A stretch of 64,000 nucleotides of DNA from Candidatus Formimonas warabiya (GTDB taxonomy: Bacteria > Bacillota > Dehalobacteriia > Dehalobacteriales > Dehalobacteriaceae). Below, in pieces: positions 46,588 to 55,703 of this stretch. Position numbers and translations under genes: made by a program. The notes under the pieces were generated by a model. That model saw only the letters and a list, made by a program, of their open reading frames with translations, ran no database searches and was not told the origin of the DNA. The stretch lies in contig NZ_CP017634.1 in assembly GCF_002777255.1 (NCBI RefSeq), positions 3,608,903 through 3,672,902 of the forward strand, read 5' to 3'. Positions within the stretch are counted from its first letter, which is position 1; every line of letters starts with the position of its first letter.

Positions 46588-48999
46588 TTAGTTGAAGTTT
46601 AATTCAGTTCTCTTGATGATCTCATTCTGCACGCCAGGATCCAATCTGGTAAAGTATGCGCTGAACCCTGCCACCCTAACGACCAAATCCTTATACTTCT
46701 CAGGATGCAGTTGAGCAGCCTGGAGGGTTTTACTGCTGACAATATTAAACTGAATATGCGACCCGCCCTGATCCATATAGGTCTTGATCAGTGCCAGAAG
46801 TTTTCTCATTCCCTGGGGACTTTCCACCGCTGCCGGATGGAATTTCATGTTAAAGTGATTGGAGTTGAAGCGCACCGTATCAAGTGCTTTAGCCGCCGAG
46901 TTAACCAAAGCTGTAGGCCCGTTTACATCTGTCCCCGGCATAGCCGATACGCTGCCGTCGGTAAGAGCCCGGTATGCTTCCCGACCGGTAGGCAAAGCTC
47001 CCATTACCGCACCGAACAGGTTGTGCAAGCTGTTGGAATACGCTTCGGGTTTTCCCTTTTTACCGCAGTAGTTGCGGCCTGCTTTGTAATAAGCTTCCCA
47101 AACAAGATCGTAACACTTACGCACAAATGCATTCACTTCATCATCGTCATTTCCGTGTTTAGGGGCATCCAGGCACATTTTTTGCACATGCTCATAACCT
47201 TCAAAGTTTGCCGCCAGCGCTTCTTTAAGTTGAGCTATGGTTAATTTCTTATCTTCGAAGCATAGTTTTTTCACAGCCATAAGAGAGTTGGCCGCATCGA
47301 CGGTAGCCACATTAATCATTAAATCAGCGGTATACTTAGCGCCATTGTCCCAGCAATCCTTACCGGATTCAAGGCATCCGCCTGTCATCACAGAACGCAG
47401 CGGCAGCGGGAGATTTTCCGCTTGATAATTGTTTCCTGACCGGCCATGTCCGCGCATTGTTTTCACGGCAAGGTCAACCTGGGTCCGGAAAGCTTCAAAT
47501 AATTGATCAAAGGAGGCAAATTCTGCCGGGTCTCCGGTCTTGGGTCCTACCTCAATACCGGTAAGGGGATCCACACCGTTGTTAAAGGCAAGTTCAAAAG
47601 CTTTGGCAATACACACTTCACCCTCCACAGGGTGGGAGGTACAGCCGGCGATGTCGGTACCAACGCATCCGAAGATGGCCACCCGCCTTGCCTCTTCTAA
47701 AGTAACACCGTCTTCAATATACCTATCCATTTCCCTGGTAATAGCCAATGGGGCATTCATGAATTGCGGGTGTCCGACACCGGTTTTTACTACTTCTAAA
47801 GCCTTAAAGAGAAAATCTTCTTTTAGACCGGGATGCCAGAACAAAGCCAGCGGAGGCTGGATATTTTTCAGGTCAATATGGGCATCACAGCAGATATAGT
47901 CCATTTCACCGGTGGCATCTTTTCCATCCGAAGTCAGACCGCCGATACATAGAGTCTGGCCCACATGGGAGGACCAAGCCTTGGCGAATTTAGGCCCGTG
48001 ATAGTAGCCGATCTCCTGAAGCTTGATAAATACTAGCTTAGTCAAGTAAAGGGCCTCTTCTCTGGTAATTCTTCCCTCAGCTATATCCTTCTGATAGAAT
48101 GGCTCCATGTACTGCCCCCAGTAACCCAATGAATAACCGCAGCCGGTTACTTCGATCTCCAGCAACAAGTGGGTAAGCAGGAAGCTCTGTAAAGCTTCTT
48201 TTAAAGTGCATGCCGGGTTTGCGGGTACATGATCGCATATTTCCGCTATTTCCAGTAACTCCTGGCGGCGTTCGAAATTTTTCTCTTCGCAGGCTATTTT
48301 TCTCGCCAGTTCGGCATAACGCTCTGCCATACGGATCAGGGTGTTCATAACGATGATTACTGCTTCGTAGAAATTCCTTTTGGATCTGTTCTCACTATTT
48401 AAAAGCAAGGCAGCCTTCCGTTCTTTTGCCTCTTCCATGATGCTTTTCGCCCCTCGAACCAGCATCATGTTGTAATCCATAGTTCCGCCCCCGGCAGGCC
48501 AGGAGTTGCCATCATAGAACAATCCTGTTTCCTGGGCAGGTAGGGAGCTATAGCCGTATACTTCTTCAAAAATTCTGTTAGCATTGGGGTAGCAGCTGCG
48601 CTCGTCCCAATACTTAACGATTTCATCAAAAACCTTCCGGTCTTCATCGGTAATTTTGATCTCACCCAGGTGGCTTACTGCTTTTCCTTCTTTATCCTTC
48701 ATCCAGTCACAGTTCCACTCAGGGAAAGGGTAGACTCCCGCCACATACTGGGTTACACTGCCCACAAAAAAGTTATCATCAATGTACAGAGTCTTGTTTT
48801 CAATAATGTATTCAAGCAGCTTAGCCCTCCTTATGATCGCGGGATAGCCATCCAATTTTGGGTAAATCTCCGCCAGCAGTTTGAGCCGTTCGATGTCTAC
48901 TTTTTGAGGTGCGTCTAACAAATAACTTTTTAGCCTCTTTACCCGCTCCTCATCAACTACACGTGTGTTAATTTCCGGTGCTGTTGCCATATTACTCAT
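46588..48999 (-). CDS. Glycyl radical enzyme of unassigned substrate
   Basis: The 803-residue enzyme carries the glycyl radical loop RVAGFSAYF with Gly778 near the C-terminus, and a candidate thiyl Cys445 in IFGCVGTDIAGC. The loop differs from pyruvate formate-lyase (adjacent CC) and from diol/choline/hydroxyproline-type enzymes (GCVE): here the residue two after Cys is Gly. Length and activase type place it in the dehydratase/decarboxylase-like branch, but I cannot name a substrate. AGGAGG precedes the ATG. It follows a HesB-like selenoprotein by 28 bp under a sigma-54 promoter. Confidence 0.92.
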   Translation of the reverse strand: MSNMATAPEINTRVVDEERVKRLKSYLLDAPQKVDIERLKLLAEIYPKLDGYPAIIRRAKLLEYIIENKTLYIDDNFFVGSVTQYVAGVYPFPEWNCDWMKDKEGKAVSHLGEIKITDEDRKVFDEIVKYWDERSCYPNANRIFEEVYGYSSLPAQETGLFYDGNSWPAGGGTMDYNMMLVRGAKSIMEEAKERKAALLLNSENRSKRNFYEAVIIVMNTLIRMAERYAELARKIACEEKNFERRQELLEIAEICDHVPANPACTLKEALQSFLLTHLLLEIEVTGCGYSLGYWGQYMEPFYQKDIAEGRITREEALYLTKLVFIKLQEIGYYHGPKFAKAWSSHVGQTLCIGGLTSDGKDATGEMDYICCDAHIDLKNIQPPLALFWHPGLKEDFLFKALEVVKTGVGHPQFMNAPLAITREMDRYIEDGVTLEEARRVAIFGCVGTDIAGCTSHPVEGEVCIAKAFELAFNNGVDPLTGIEVGPKTGDPAEFASFDQLFEAFRTQVDLAVKTMRGHGRSGNNYQAENLPLPLRSVMTGGCLESGKDCWDNGAKYTADLMINVATVDAANSLMAVKKLCFEDKKLTIAQLKEALAANFEGYEHVQKMCLDAPKHGNDDDEVNAFVRKCYDLVWEAYYKAGRNYCGKKGKPEAYSNSLHNLFGAVMGALPTGREAYRALTDGSVSAMPGTDVNGPTALVNSAAKALDTVRFNSNHFNMKFHPAAVESPQGMRKLLALIKTYMDQGGSHIQFNIVSSKTLQAAQLHPEKYKDLVVRVAGFSAYFTRLDPGVQNEIIKRTELNFN

Positions 49000-49027
49000 A
49001 AAAAATGCCTCCTATTAAAATATATAG

Positions 49028-49342
49028 TTAAATATTACATGTGCCTTCGCCGGGAACCTGTATACTGCCTGAAGTTATCACAAAACCTCTTTCATGCAAC
49101 TTAACCTGATAATCAATCTTAACCGGACATATTCTCTTCCAAAGTTTCCGCTCTACCACAAATGTAATCTCACTAATTTCAAAAACCTCGTCATCTTCCA
49201 TCACATCGCTTGGAGTCATCAAGACCTCAGTTTTTGATGCTCAGCCGCATCCGCTCCTAGACTCTTCCAATCTGATCGGCCGCTTACCATTTACCTTAAA
49301 AAATTCTCCCAACCTTTTTAATGCTTTGTCAGTAACCTCCAT
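49028..49342 (-). CDS. HesB/IscA-like selenoprotein, UGA read as selenocysteine
   Basis: From ATG 49342 the frame runs 33 codons to a UGA (49243-49241) and continues 71 more to a normal stop, 105 residues in all. The UGA lies in SRSGCG-U-ASKTEV, where HesB-like proteins have Cys or Sec, and both sides match the family: KRPIRLEESRSGCG before; EDDEVFEISEITFVV, KIDYQV and RGFVITSG after. A bacterial SECIS-like hairpin with a GGTC loop follows the UGA. The family binds or delivers iron-sulphur clusters. It is first in the operon with the glycyl radical enzyme. The GGAGGTG ribosome site is rather far (13 nt). Confidence 0.85.
49214..49243 (-). promoter_or_regulatory. Bacterial SECIS element
   Basis: Directly after UGA, CATCAA (49239-49234) pairs with TTGATG (49222-49217) around an 11-nt loop that ends GAGGTC. 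The apical GGUC and its distance from the UGA match what SelB recognises in known bacterial selenoprotein mRNAs. Confidence 0.75.
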
Positions 49343-49415
49343 CCGGGAAATGTTACCACCTCCTTCACCTGCATCAAGGTGCCGGCGAAAAAAACACCAA
49401 GAAATACAATGATAT

Positions 49416-49434
49416 ATAGCAATTTTCGTGCCAA
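49416..49434 (-). promoter_or_regulatory. Sigma-54 promoter of the selenoprotein/glycyl radical operon
   Basis: Minus strand reads TTGGCACGAAAATTGCTA, a near-perfect -24/-12 element, with the start about 65 bp before the selenoprotein ATG. Confidence 0.9.
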
Positions 49435-49535
49435 TTATATAGTAATGGTTTTCAAAAAGATCAGCGCCTGTCCAAATTCAGGGTTTTTGCAGACAAATAA
49501 TCTCCTCCAGATGAGTCGGGTTTTTCTAAAATAAT

Positions 49536-49618
49536 TGTCCGTAATGCCGGACACTCTATAGGGCTTTTTTTGCGATTAGAAAATGTCTTTTTTTGAAACA
49601 GCCATGTTTTGTTTCAAA
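49536..49618 (-). promoter_or_regulatory. Two inverted-repeat activator sites upstream of the sigma-54 promoter
   Basis: TGTCCG-N6-CGGACA (49536-49553) and TTTGAAACA-N9-TGTTTCAAA (49592-49618) are both perfect, centred about 113 and 173 bp upstream of the -24 element, where enhancer-binding proteins bind. They differ from the TGTTTTA-type dyad, so another activator is likely. The rest of 49343-49864 holds hairpin-rich DNA (for example AGAAAATTTTCC/GGAAAATTTTCT) and no supportable gene. Confidence 0.6.
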
Positions 49619-49864
49619 TCACACCAGTTGATCTTTCCCATAATATCTATGCTCGGACAAATTCTTTTGTGACACCGCTTATAACGCATCGGTAGAAAAT
49701 TTTCCGGTTGTAGGAAAATTTTCTTACCTCTGCGCGTTTCAACGAGGCGGGGATATGCCCACCGCCTGAAAGCTAAATCAGTACCCGCCACCTGCAGGGG
49801 TGGGGGACATTATCCGCCCCGTTATAAAAATTATCAGAGATGATCCTCAAAAGATCCCATCATT

Positions 49865-49895
49865 AAAAAAAGGTAATATCTCTCGATACCACCTT
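49865..49895 (-). terminator. Terminator after the DUF169 gene
   Basis: Minus strand: AGGTGGTATC pairs with GATATTACCT (G-T tolerant) around GAGA, followed by a T6 tract. Confidence 0.85.
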
Positions 49896-49902
49896 TCGTG
49901 AA

Positions 49903-50697
49903 CTAATCTATATCCTTCAAACGAATCATGGGACATTTCTTGCAGACATCCAAACCGGGCCACTCAGTCCCGCTATAGGGGAAGGAGGCACCTTTTGAGA
50001 ATTCAGTCCGCTTCATTAATTGCCGGGCTACCCCAATAATCTGATCACCGGGTATAAAAACATTAACCTCACCCTTCTCAGTTTTACCTGAGGTATAGCT
50101 GCCGGAGCACATCGTATTCATGTTGGGTTTATGGTTTAGGTAACTCCAGACAGCACCGCCGCATACTGCAGAACTTACCGTCTGATTAAACTGCAAAGGG
50201 TGTACATTAAAAGCGCCGACATAATCATTGAGAATGTGATAGGCTTGTAAAGGGTTGCAGATAAATAAGACTACATCCGGATCAACAGGCGTTTTCCCAA
50301 GGGGAGCAGTGATAAAAGAGTGAATTTCCCCCAAAGGCAGGCTCAGCTTGCTGGCAACCACCTGCTTTGCCTTCTCCATATCCATCACATATTTCATATG
50401 ATCCCTGACTAATTGTTCCGACGGCTCAGCATAGCCAAAAGATGTTAAGCAGTTTTCGCACATAATACTATCTTTGGTACCCTTTAGTATGTAGTTGGCC
50501 ATGCGTGAAACAGCCGTGAACTGGCAAAAAGTTACCTTGGACGCTATCTTCATTTCCGCCTGATATTGGCCGGCTTCCTCTTGAGTTTTAAAGAATTTTA
50601 TCGCTACGGGATGGTAATCCAGTTTCAGCAGTCTTTCCAACACCTCCTGGGCGCCGGCATAATCCAGTTTATCAAGGTTCATCGTTTTTACATCCAT
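49903..50697 (-). CDS. DUF169 family protein
   Basis: The 264-residue cytosolic protein belongs to DUF169, a family of unknown function common in anaerobes. Conserved features visible: LDYHPVAIKFFK near the start, a Cys pair in MCENCLTSFG near 95, FNQTVSSAVCGGAVWSYL near 185, and a C-terminal CKKCPMI near 255. The paired cysteines suggest metal or cluster binding. It follows panB by about 140 bp across a hairpin and precedes the glycyl radical operon on the same strand. No precise role can be given. Confidence 0.85.
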   Translation of the reverse strand: MDVKTMNLDKLDYAGAQEVLERLLKLDYHPVAIKFFKTQEEAGQYQAEMKIASKVTFCQFTAVSRMANYILKGTKDSIMCENCLTSFGYAEPSEQLVRDHMKYVMDMEKAKQVVASKLSLPLGEIHSFITAPLGKTPVDPDVVLFICNPLQAYHILNDYVGAFNVHPLQFNQTVSSAVCGGAVWSYLNHKPNMNTMCSGSYTSGKTEKGEVNVFIPGDQIIGVARQLMKRTEFSKGASFPYSGTEWPGLDVCKKCPMIRLKDID

Positions 50698-50750
50698 CTT
50701 GTTCTCTCCTTAATCAAACGCAAATAACCTTAAAATCCTTTTTATGTGGA

Positions 50751-50786
50751 AAAGGTGGCTGATGCTAAACCTCGCATGAGCCACCT
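50751..50786 (-). terminator. Hairpin between panB and the DUF169 gene
   Basis: AAAGGTGGCT-GATGC and GCAT-GAGCCACCTTT pair, with T-rich flanks on both strands. Terminates or attenuates after panB. Confidence 0.65.
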
Positions 50787-50839
50787 TTAATAATACCGCG
50801 TAAAAATGCTTTATTTGAATAAAGTTGGCGGTAAGGAGT

Positions 50840-51700
50840 TTAGTTTTCGGTTTTTGCCAGAAGAGCTAAAAACTCCTTCTCATCCTCTTCTTTCATCAGA
50901 TAAGTATGTTTTTCGTCTATGGGGAAGGAACCCTGATGCACCTCATCCACATAATCCTTAAAGGCTTGTACCATGATCGCTCCCACATCCGCATATTTCT
51001 TAACAAATTTCGGTACAAAATTATCATACATGCCGACCATATCTGCATAAATTATCAATTGGCCATGAGTATAAGAGCCTGCCCCAATGCCTAAAATAGG
51101 AATTTTGGCCCGTTCGGTAATCGCTTTCCCTACAGCGGCAGGAACACCTTCTACAAGGATCATGCAGGAACCGGCTTCTTCCAGCGCTTTGGCCTGGTTA
51201 ACCAGTTTTAAAGCAGCTCCGGCACTTTTACCTTGGGCCTTGTATCCGCCCATCTGGCCCATAAATTGGGGAGTCAGTCCAATATGGCCGATCACCAAAA
51301 TGCCTGCCTCATTTATCGCCTTGGCTCTGCTCACCATTGCGGCTCCGCCGCCCTCCAGTTTGACAGCGTCCACTAAGCTTTCTTTCACGAATCTGCCTGC
51401 ATTGGCCACGGCTTGTTCGTCGGAAACCTGATAAGACATATATGGCATATCCCCAACAATAAATGTATTGGGGGCACCCCTTCTTACAGCTTGGCAGTGT
51501 CGGATACAATCATCCATGGTCACCGGAAATGTCGTGTCATAACCCAGGCAGACCATCCCCAAGGAATCCCCTACCAGAATCATGTCCACACCGGCTTTTT
51601 CCTGTAATTTTGCGGTTAAATAATCATATCCGGTGAGCCAGGTAATCTTTTCCCCTTCGGCCGCCATTCTCTGAAAATCAATAATATTCTTCTTAGTCAT
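50840..51700 (-). CDS. panB: 3-methyl-2-oxobutanoate hydroxymethyltransferase (ketopantoate hydroxymethyltransferase)
   Basis: The 286-residue enzyme adds a hydroxymethyl group from methylene-THF to 2-oxoisovalerate, the first step of pantothenate synthesis. PanB motifs are intact: LTGYDYLTAKL, ILVGDSLGMV (magnesium site), GGYKAQGKS, and IGIGAG. No panC or panD is near. It is in a cluster of catabolic-looking genes close to a branched-chain amino acid system, whose product 2-oxoisovalerate is its substrate. The start has GAAGGGGGA upstream. Confidence 0.93.
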   Translation of the reverse strand: MTKKNIIDFQRMAAEGEKITWLTGYDYLTAKLQEKAGVDMILVGDSLGMVCLGYDTTFPVTMDDCIRHCQAVRRGAPNTFIVGDMPYMSYQVSDEQAVANAGRFVKESLVDAVKLEGGGAAMVSRAKAINEAGILVIGHIGLTPQFMGQMGGYKAQGKSAGAALKLVNQAKALEEAGSCMILVEGVPAAVGKAITERAKIPILGIGAGSYTHGQLIIYADMVGMYDNFVPKFVKKYADVGAIMVQAFKDYVDEVHQGSFPIDEKHTYLMKEEDEKEFLALLAKTEN

Positions 51701-51734
51701 GATTGAATCCCCCTTCTTAACCCTAATTATCTAT

Positions 51735-53717
51735 TCATTTGTCCTCCTGATAGATGATGTTATATTCTCGCATTTTGCGATACAAAGTACTTCTACTAAT
51801 GCCCAACACATTAGCAGTTTCTAAGATGCTGGATTTTTGTGCCAAAGCCTTTCGAATTGTTGCTTCCTCAACTTCATTTAACGTCGAAACCTTCGTCATA
51901 TCCTCATGTTTTTGATTATCCCCGGTGAAAACACACCACGGTAAACTGCTTACTTGTATTTGATCTACTTGCGACATTAGAATGCTTCGCTCCAGAATAT
52001 TCTCCAATTCCCTAACATTACCCGGCCAGTGATATTTTGTAAAAATGTTCATAGCCTCAGGAGATACGGAAGTAATCCTTTTATTCAGCTTTTTACTGAT
52101 GGAAGGTACAATCTTCTCTATTAGCAAAGGTATATCGCTCCTTCTTTCCCTCAACGCCGGAATTTCAATTTTAATTACATTTAGCCGGAAATAAAGGTCC
52201 TCACGAAATACTCCGTCCTTGATTCTTCCCAAAATATCCCGATTTGTGGCGGCAATTACACGTACATCAATCGGTATGGGTTTATAACCCCCTACCCGGA
52301 CTACCTCCCGTTCCTGTAAAACCCGCAATAAAATAGCCTGTAAATCTGAAGGCATATCCCCGATTTCGTCTAAAAAAATAGTACCGCCGTTGGCACGCTC
52401 AAACTTACCCGGCCTGCCGTTACGGTCTGCACCCGTAAAACTCCCGGATTCATATCCAAACAGTTCACTTTCGATGAGACTTCGCGGGATGGCAGAACAG
52501 TTTACTGCAATAAAAGGTCCCTTTCTCTTGCTAGCATTATGAATAGCCTGGGCAAACAATTCCTTTCCGGTACCGCTCTCACCCAAGAGCAAAACTGTGG
52601 AATTGGTTAATGCCGCCTTACTTGCAAGATCTTTAGCCTCCATCAATTTCTCATTTTTCCCAATGATAGAATCAAAATTAAAGGATGCCTGAGCGCCCGT
52701 AATATTGTTTACCAGTTGAAAGACTTTTTCTCTTTCTTGTAAAATCAGCACCGCACCGTCATAAAGTTTTTCCTCATTAGAAAGAGCCTGAATCCATACA
52801 TTTGCCTCAACTCTTTCCCCTTTGGACTCAAAAGATAACTCTTTCATACAGCCTGAGTTATCTTGGATCATCTTTTCAATATTGCCTAAACTCGGTACTA
52901 TTTTTATCAGCTTTTTTCCCAGGGCCAATTCCTCATTAATCTTTAATATTTTTTGTGACTGACTGTTTATTTGCGTTATCTCTCCCTGGGCATTTACCCT
53001 AATGATGCCATCTGTTACATTCTCAATCGTGCTTCTCATAATGTCGTTGGTCTGCTTTATTTCGTCCATAGCTTTTTTAATCTTTAATTCATTTTCAATT
53101 GCTTTTGCAGATGCCACGACCATACCAAGAGTATGTGAATGAACGTTTTCACATCTGGCCGACATGTTCAATACACCGATAAATTCACCTCTAGCACCAA
53201 AAATAGGACTTGCGGAGCAAGTAGTCTCATGATGTATTGCGCAAAAGTGTTCCCCGCCAACAACCTGTACTGCCTTGCGTTCTTTAATGGAAGTCCCAAC
53301 AGCATTTGTCCCGGCTGCTTCTTCTGACCAAATCGCACCCTCTTTCAGGTTTATCTGCCGATAAGTATCCAGTTGATCCTTATCTCCTGCGAGCAGAAGA
53401 ACTACCCCATTTTCATCCGTAAGAAAGATAACAAAACCGCTTCCCTTTACATATTCATAAAGCAAGTTAATATACTGATGGGCAACTTGGATGAACCTTT
53501 TCTTTTTTTTCTTTAGTTTCCCAAACTCCACTGGCGTAAGTATCAATGTAACCTTGGTAGAGAAAGGATCAACATGTAAGTCCTTGCACCGCTGCCAGGA
53601 TTTCAAAATTACAGGCCGAATGTACTTATCAACTTTTCCCTGGTTAATAAAATGCTCCCATGCCATAAGAAATGAATCTAGCTGACTTTTTTCTGAACTC
53701 ATTTTTATTTGCGACAT
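51735..53717 (-). CDS. Sigma-54-dependent transcriptional activator (GAF-PAS-AAA+-Fis)
   Basis: The 660-residue activator starts at ATG 53717 (TTTGGAGG upstream; an earlier in-frame ATG is untenable). It has an AcoR/DhaR-like GAF domain (about 50-205), a PAS domain (about 225-330), the AAA+ ATPase with Walker A GESGTGKE (about 379-386) and the sigma-54 contact loop GSFTGA (about 425-430), and a Fis-type helix-turn-helix at the C-terminus ([17 protein letters not shown]). It is a strong candidate to bind the TGTTTTA-type dyads at the sigma-54 promoters in this window. Confidence 0.94.
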   Translation of the reverse strand: MSQIKMSSEKSQLDSFLMAWEHFINQGKVDKYIRPVILKSWQRCKDLHVDPFSTKVTLILTPVEFGKLKKKKKRFIQVAHQYINLLYEYVKGSGFVIFLTDENGVVLLLAGDKDQLDTYRQINLKEGAIWSEEAAGTNAVGTSIKERKAVQVVGGEHFCAIHHETTCSASPIFGARGEFIGVLNMSARCENVHSHTLGMVVASAKAIENELKIKKAMDEIKQTNDIMRSTIENVTDGIIRVNAQGEITQINSQSQKILKINEELALGKKLIKIVPSLGNIEKMIQDNSGCMKELSFESKGERVEANVWIQALSNEEKLYDGAVLILQEREKVFQLVNNITGAQASFNFDSIIGKNEKLMEAKDLASKAALTNSTVLLLGESGTGKELFAQAIHNASKRKGPFIAVNCSAIPRSLIESELFGYESGSFTGADRNGRPGKFERANGGTIFLDEIGDMPSDLQAILLRVLQEREVVRVGGYKPIPIDVRVIAATNRDILGRIKDGVFREDLYFRLNVIKIEIPALRERRSDIPLLIEKIVPSISKKLNKRITSVSPEAMNIFTKYHWPGNVRELENILERSILMSQVDQIQVSSLPWCVFTGDNQKHEDMTKVSTLNEVEEATIRKALAQKSSILETANVLGISRSTLYRKMREYNIIYQEDK

Positions 53718-53953
53718 GATCATTCCTCCAAAGTTAAGACACTTTGATTTCAGTATACAATACTCCTGATTATAAATAAACATTTAGCTTTTTGCATAGG
53801 AATTGACTGTCGCAAGAATGATACTTTGCCGAATATACCTGCTCGTATCATAAATCTAAATCATGATCAAACCTCCCTTATAATCATGTCTTTTAATATC
53901 AACTCAAACTAAAATCTAAATATCATCATCAATAGGCTCATTATTATTTGATG

Positions 53954-54871
53954 CTAAATAACACCAATAAACTTAAGCACTGCATCCATTTCAGCTTTGC
54001 GGCAATTATCAAGTGGCTCCATCACAACCTTACATTTATCACTGGCAATTATATCCATCTTTCTGAGTGCATATTTATAACACTGGATATATTGCAACAC
54101 ATTGCAAAATGCAATAGAGCTTAAGGGACAAACTTTTTTATAATAGATGTCTCTCGCTTCATCAAGCTGCCCATTTTGTATTAAGTTGAACATGTCACTT
54201 TGTTCTTTCGGTAGGACGCAGCTTGCAATTGTAGTCATCCCTTGAGCGCCATAAAGCAACATTTGGAAATTCATTTGATCATGTCCAGCCCAAGCTTGGA
54301 CTTTTCCCTCAGTGGCACCATTGTATAAAGCAATTTTCTGAGGGTAGGGTAAAAACAATTTTGCACATGTTAAGTTTGGTATTGTATCGGCCATTCTTTT
54401 TAGAAGCGGCAGGGATATTTCGATTCCTGCTCCACCATCATAGACCATTAGCGGAAGATCCTTTACAGCATCAGCAATATGCTTAACATGACGGTAGACC
54501 CCTTCTTCACGGTGCGGGTGATAATAGGGCGGGCAAGTAAAAATATAATCGGCCCCAACACTTGCAGCATGTTTTGCTAATAGAACAGCCTCATCACTGG
54601 ATGAATGATTTACCCCTACTCCAACCGGAACTCTTCCTTTGGCTTGGTCAACGGCAATTTCCACATACTTCTTACGTTCATCTACAGTCAAAGCGAAAAC
54701 CTCGCCAGAACTGCCAAGGGTGAGAATACCATGAACACCTTGTTCAATAATGTAGTCAATTAGTTTCCGGGTAGATTCCTCATCAAGCTCTCCACATTCC
54801 TTAAACGGAGTAACCGTAAGAGCGTGATTCCCAAATAATCTTTTCTTTCTCTCTTCTAGGGTTAATGTCAT
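53954..54871 (-). CDS. Dihydrodipicolinate synthase/N-acetylneuraminate lyase family aldolase
   Basis: The 305-residue TIM-barrel enzyme forms a Schiff base with a 2-oxo acid. Visible: GSSGE (the GTTGE-type loop, near 45), Tyr in MVYDGGAG (near 135) and the Schiff-base Lys in CAKLF (near 160). True DapA has YN and different residues beyond, so this is probably a catabolic aldolase or hydratase. I use ATG 54871 after AAAGAGGG. It precedes the activator gene on the same strand and has its own sigma-54 promoter and two activator dyads. Substrate unknown. Confidence 0.85.
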   Translation of the reverse strand: MTLTLEERKKRLFGNHALTVTPFKECGELDEESTRKLIDYIIEQGVHGILTLGSSGEVFALTVDERKKYVEIAVDQAKGRVPVGVGVNHSSSDEAVLLAKHAASVGADYIFTCPPYYHPHREEGVYRHVKHIADAVKDLPLMVYDGGAGIEISLPLLKRMADTIPNLTCAKLFLPYPQKIALYNGATEGKVQAWAGHDQMNFQMLLYGAQGMTTIASCVLPKEQSDMFNLIQNGQLDEARDIYYKKVCPLSSIAFCNVLQYIQCYKYALRKMDIIASDKCKVVMEPLDNCRKAEMDAVLKFIGVI

Positions 54872-55045
54872 GTTAATTCCCTCTTTCACAATGATTCATG
54901 TTAATTAGTAAGCTCAGTATTCAAGGCCTTATCTCACTACCATTTCCCCTTCTTTTCTATTAGCTAAAATTTAGGGACTTTTCTTTGCTCATTTTTTTCT
55001 TTTTCCTTTTGATTTACTGCCTTGAATTGCCGACGACCCTTCTTA

Positions 55046-55064
55046 TTGCAATTTCTGTGCCAAT
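55046..55064 (-). promoter_or_regulatory. Sigma-54 promoter of the aldolase gene
   Basis: Minus strand reads TTGGCACAGAAATTGCAA, a textbook -24/-12 element with GG and GC 10 bp apart, about 165 bp before the start codon. Confidence 0.9.
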
Positions 55065-55174
55065 TGACATAACTCATGTTTATAAGAACTTATAACTACC
55101 ATTTGGCAAGGCGCTAAAATAATTCATGGATGTAGATTTGCATAAATAATTCAAGGATATTTTTTAAGTAACAT

Positions 55175-55252
55175 TGTTCTAATATAGAGCATACGTGTAT
55201 TATTTCAGGAAAAAAACTGTGTTTTGAACTTATATTGTTTTAATATAAAACA
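55175..55252 (-). promoter_or_regulatory. Two 17-bp activator dyads (copies 4 and 5)
   Basis: TGTTCTAATATAGAGCA (55175-55191) and the perfect palindrome TGTTTTAATATAAAACA (55236-55252), about 122 and 183 bp upstream of the -24 element. The remaining DNA to 55563 is AT-rich with no supportable gene. Confidence 0.75.
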
Positions 55253-55563
55253 TAATCTTATACTTCATGAAAATCGTTAAAACTCAAAATTAACAACATC
55301 AAATGAGGATTTCCTACTATAAGGAAAAAGGATGCTAGCAATTTTGAATGAAGTCAGCATCGAAAAAGAATAAAATCAACCATCCATAGGACAGACCACA
55401 GGATAACCTAAAATAAAAGATGTCCTTTCAATGATAAAATTCAAGGGGCTATAATAAAACTTGAGGAAATTTTTAGGTAGCGGAGAACGATCGCAAAAAT
55501 AGTAACTTTTCGCATGAGAAAGTGGTGGGAGGAGCGTGGCATTGTAGTAATATTCCTTATAAA

Positions 55564-55608
55564 AGTGGGGCTGTAACAAAATGCTCGCTAAGTTTTGTTA
55601 CAGCCCCC
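55564..55608. repeat. Inverted repeat with IS-end-like sequence
   Basis: GTGGGGCTGTAACAAAA and TTTTGTTACAGCCCCCA pair around about 11 nt. The GGGGCTGT-ACAAAA ends look like insertion-sequence termini, so this may be an IS remnant; it may also act as a terminator for the redox operon. Confidence 0.55.
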
Positions 55609-55703
55609 ATGGAAGTAATTATTGGATTGATAGGTGGAAATGGAAATCATTAATTCTCTGGAACTTAGAAGAAACACATTGAAATTTGGTAAACTCAAAA
55701 ACA

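Noticed and set aside
49576..49791. Minus-strand 71-codon frame in the promoter region
   Set aside because: It crosses activator dyads and hairpins and has no family match that I recognise; a resemblance to transposon ends is too weak.
55376..55579. Minus-strand 67-codon frame
   Set aside because: No ribosome site or family signal; it runs into an inverted repeat.
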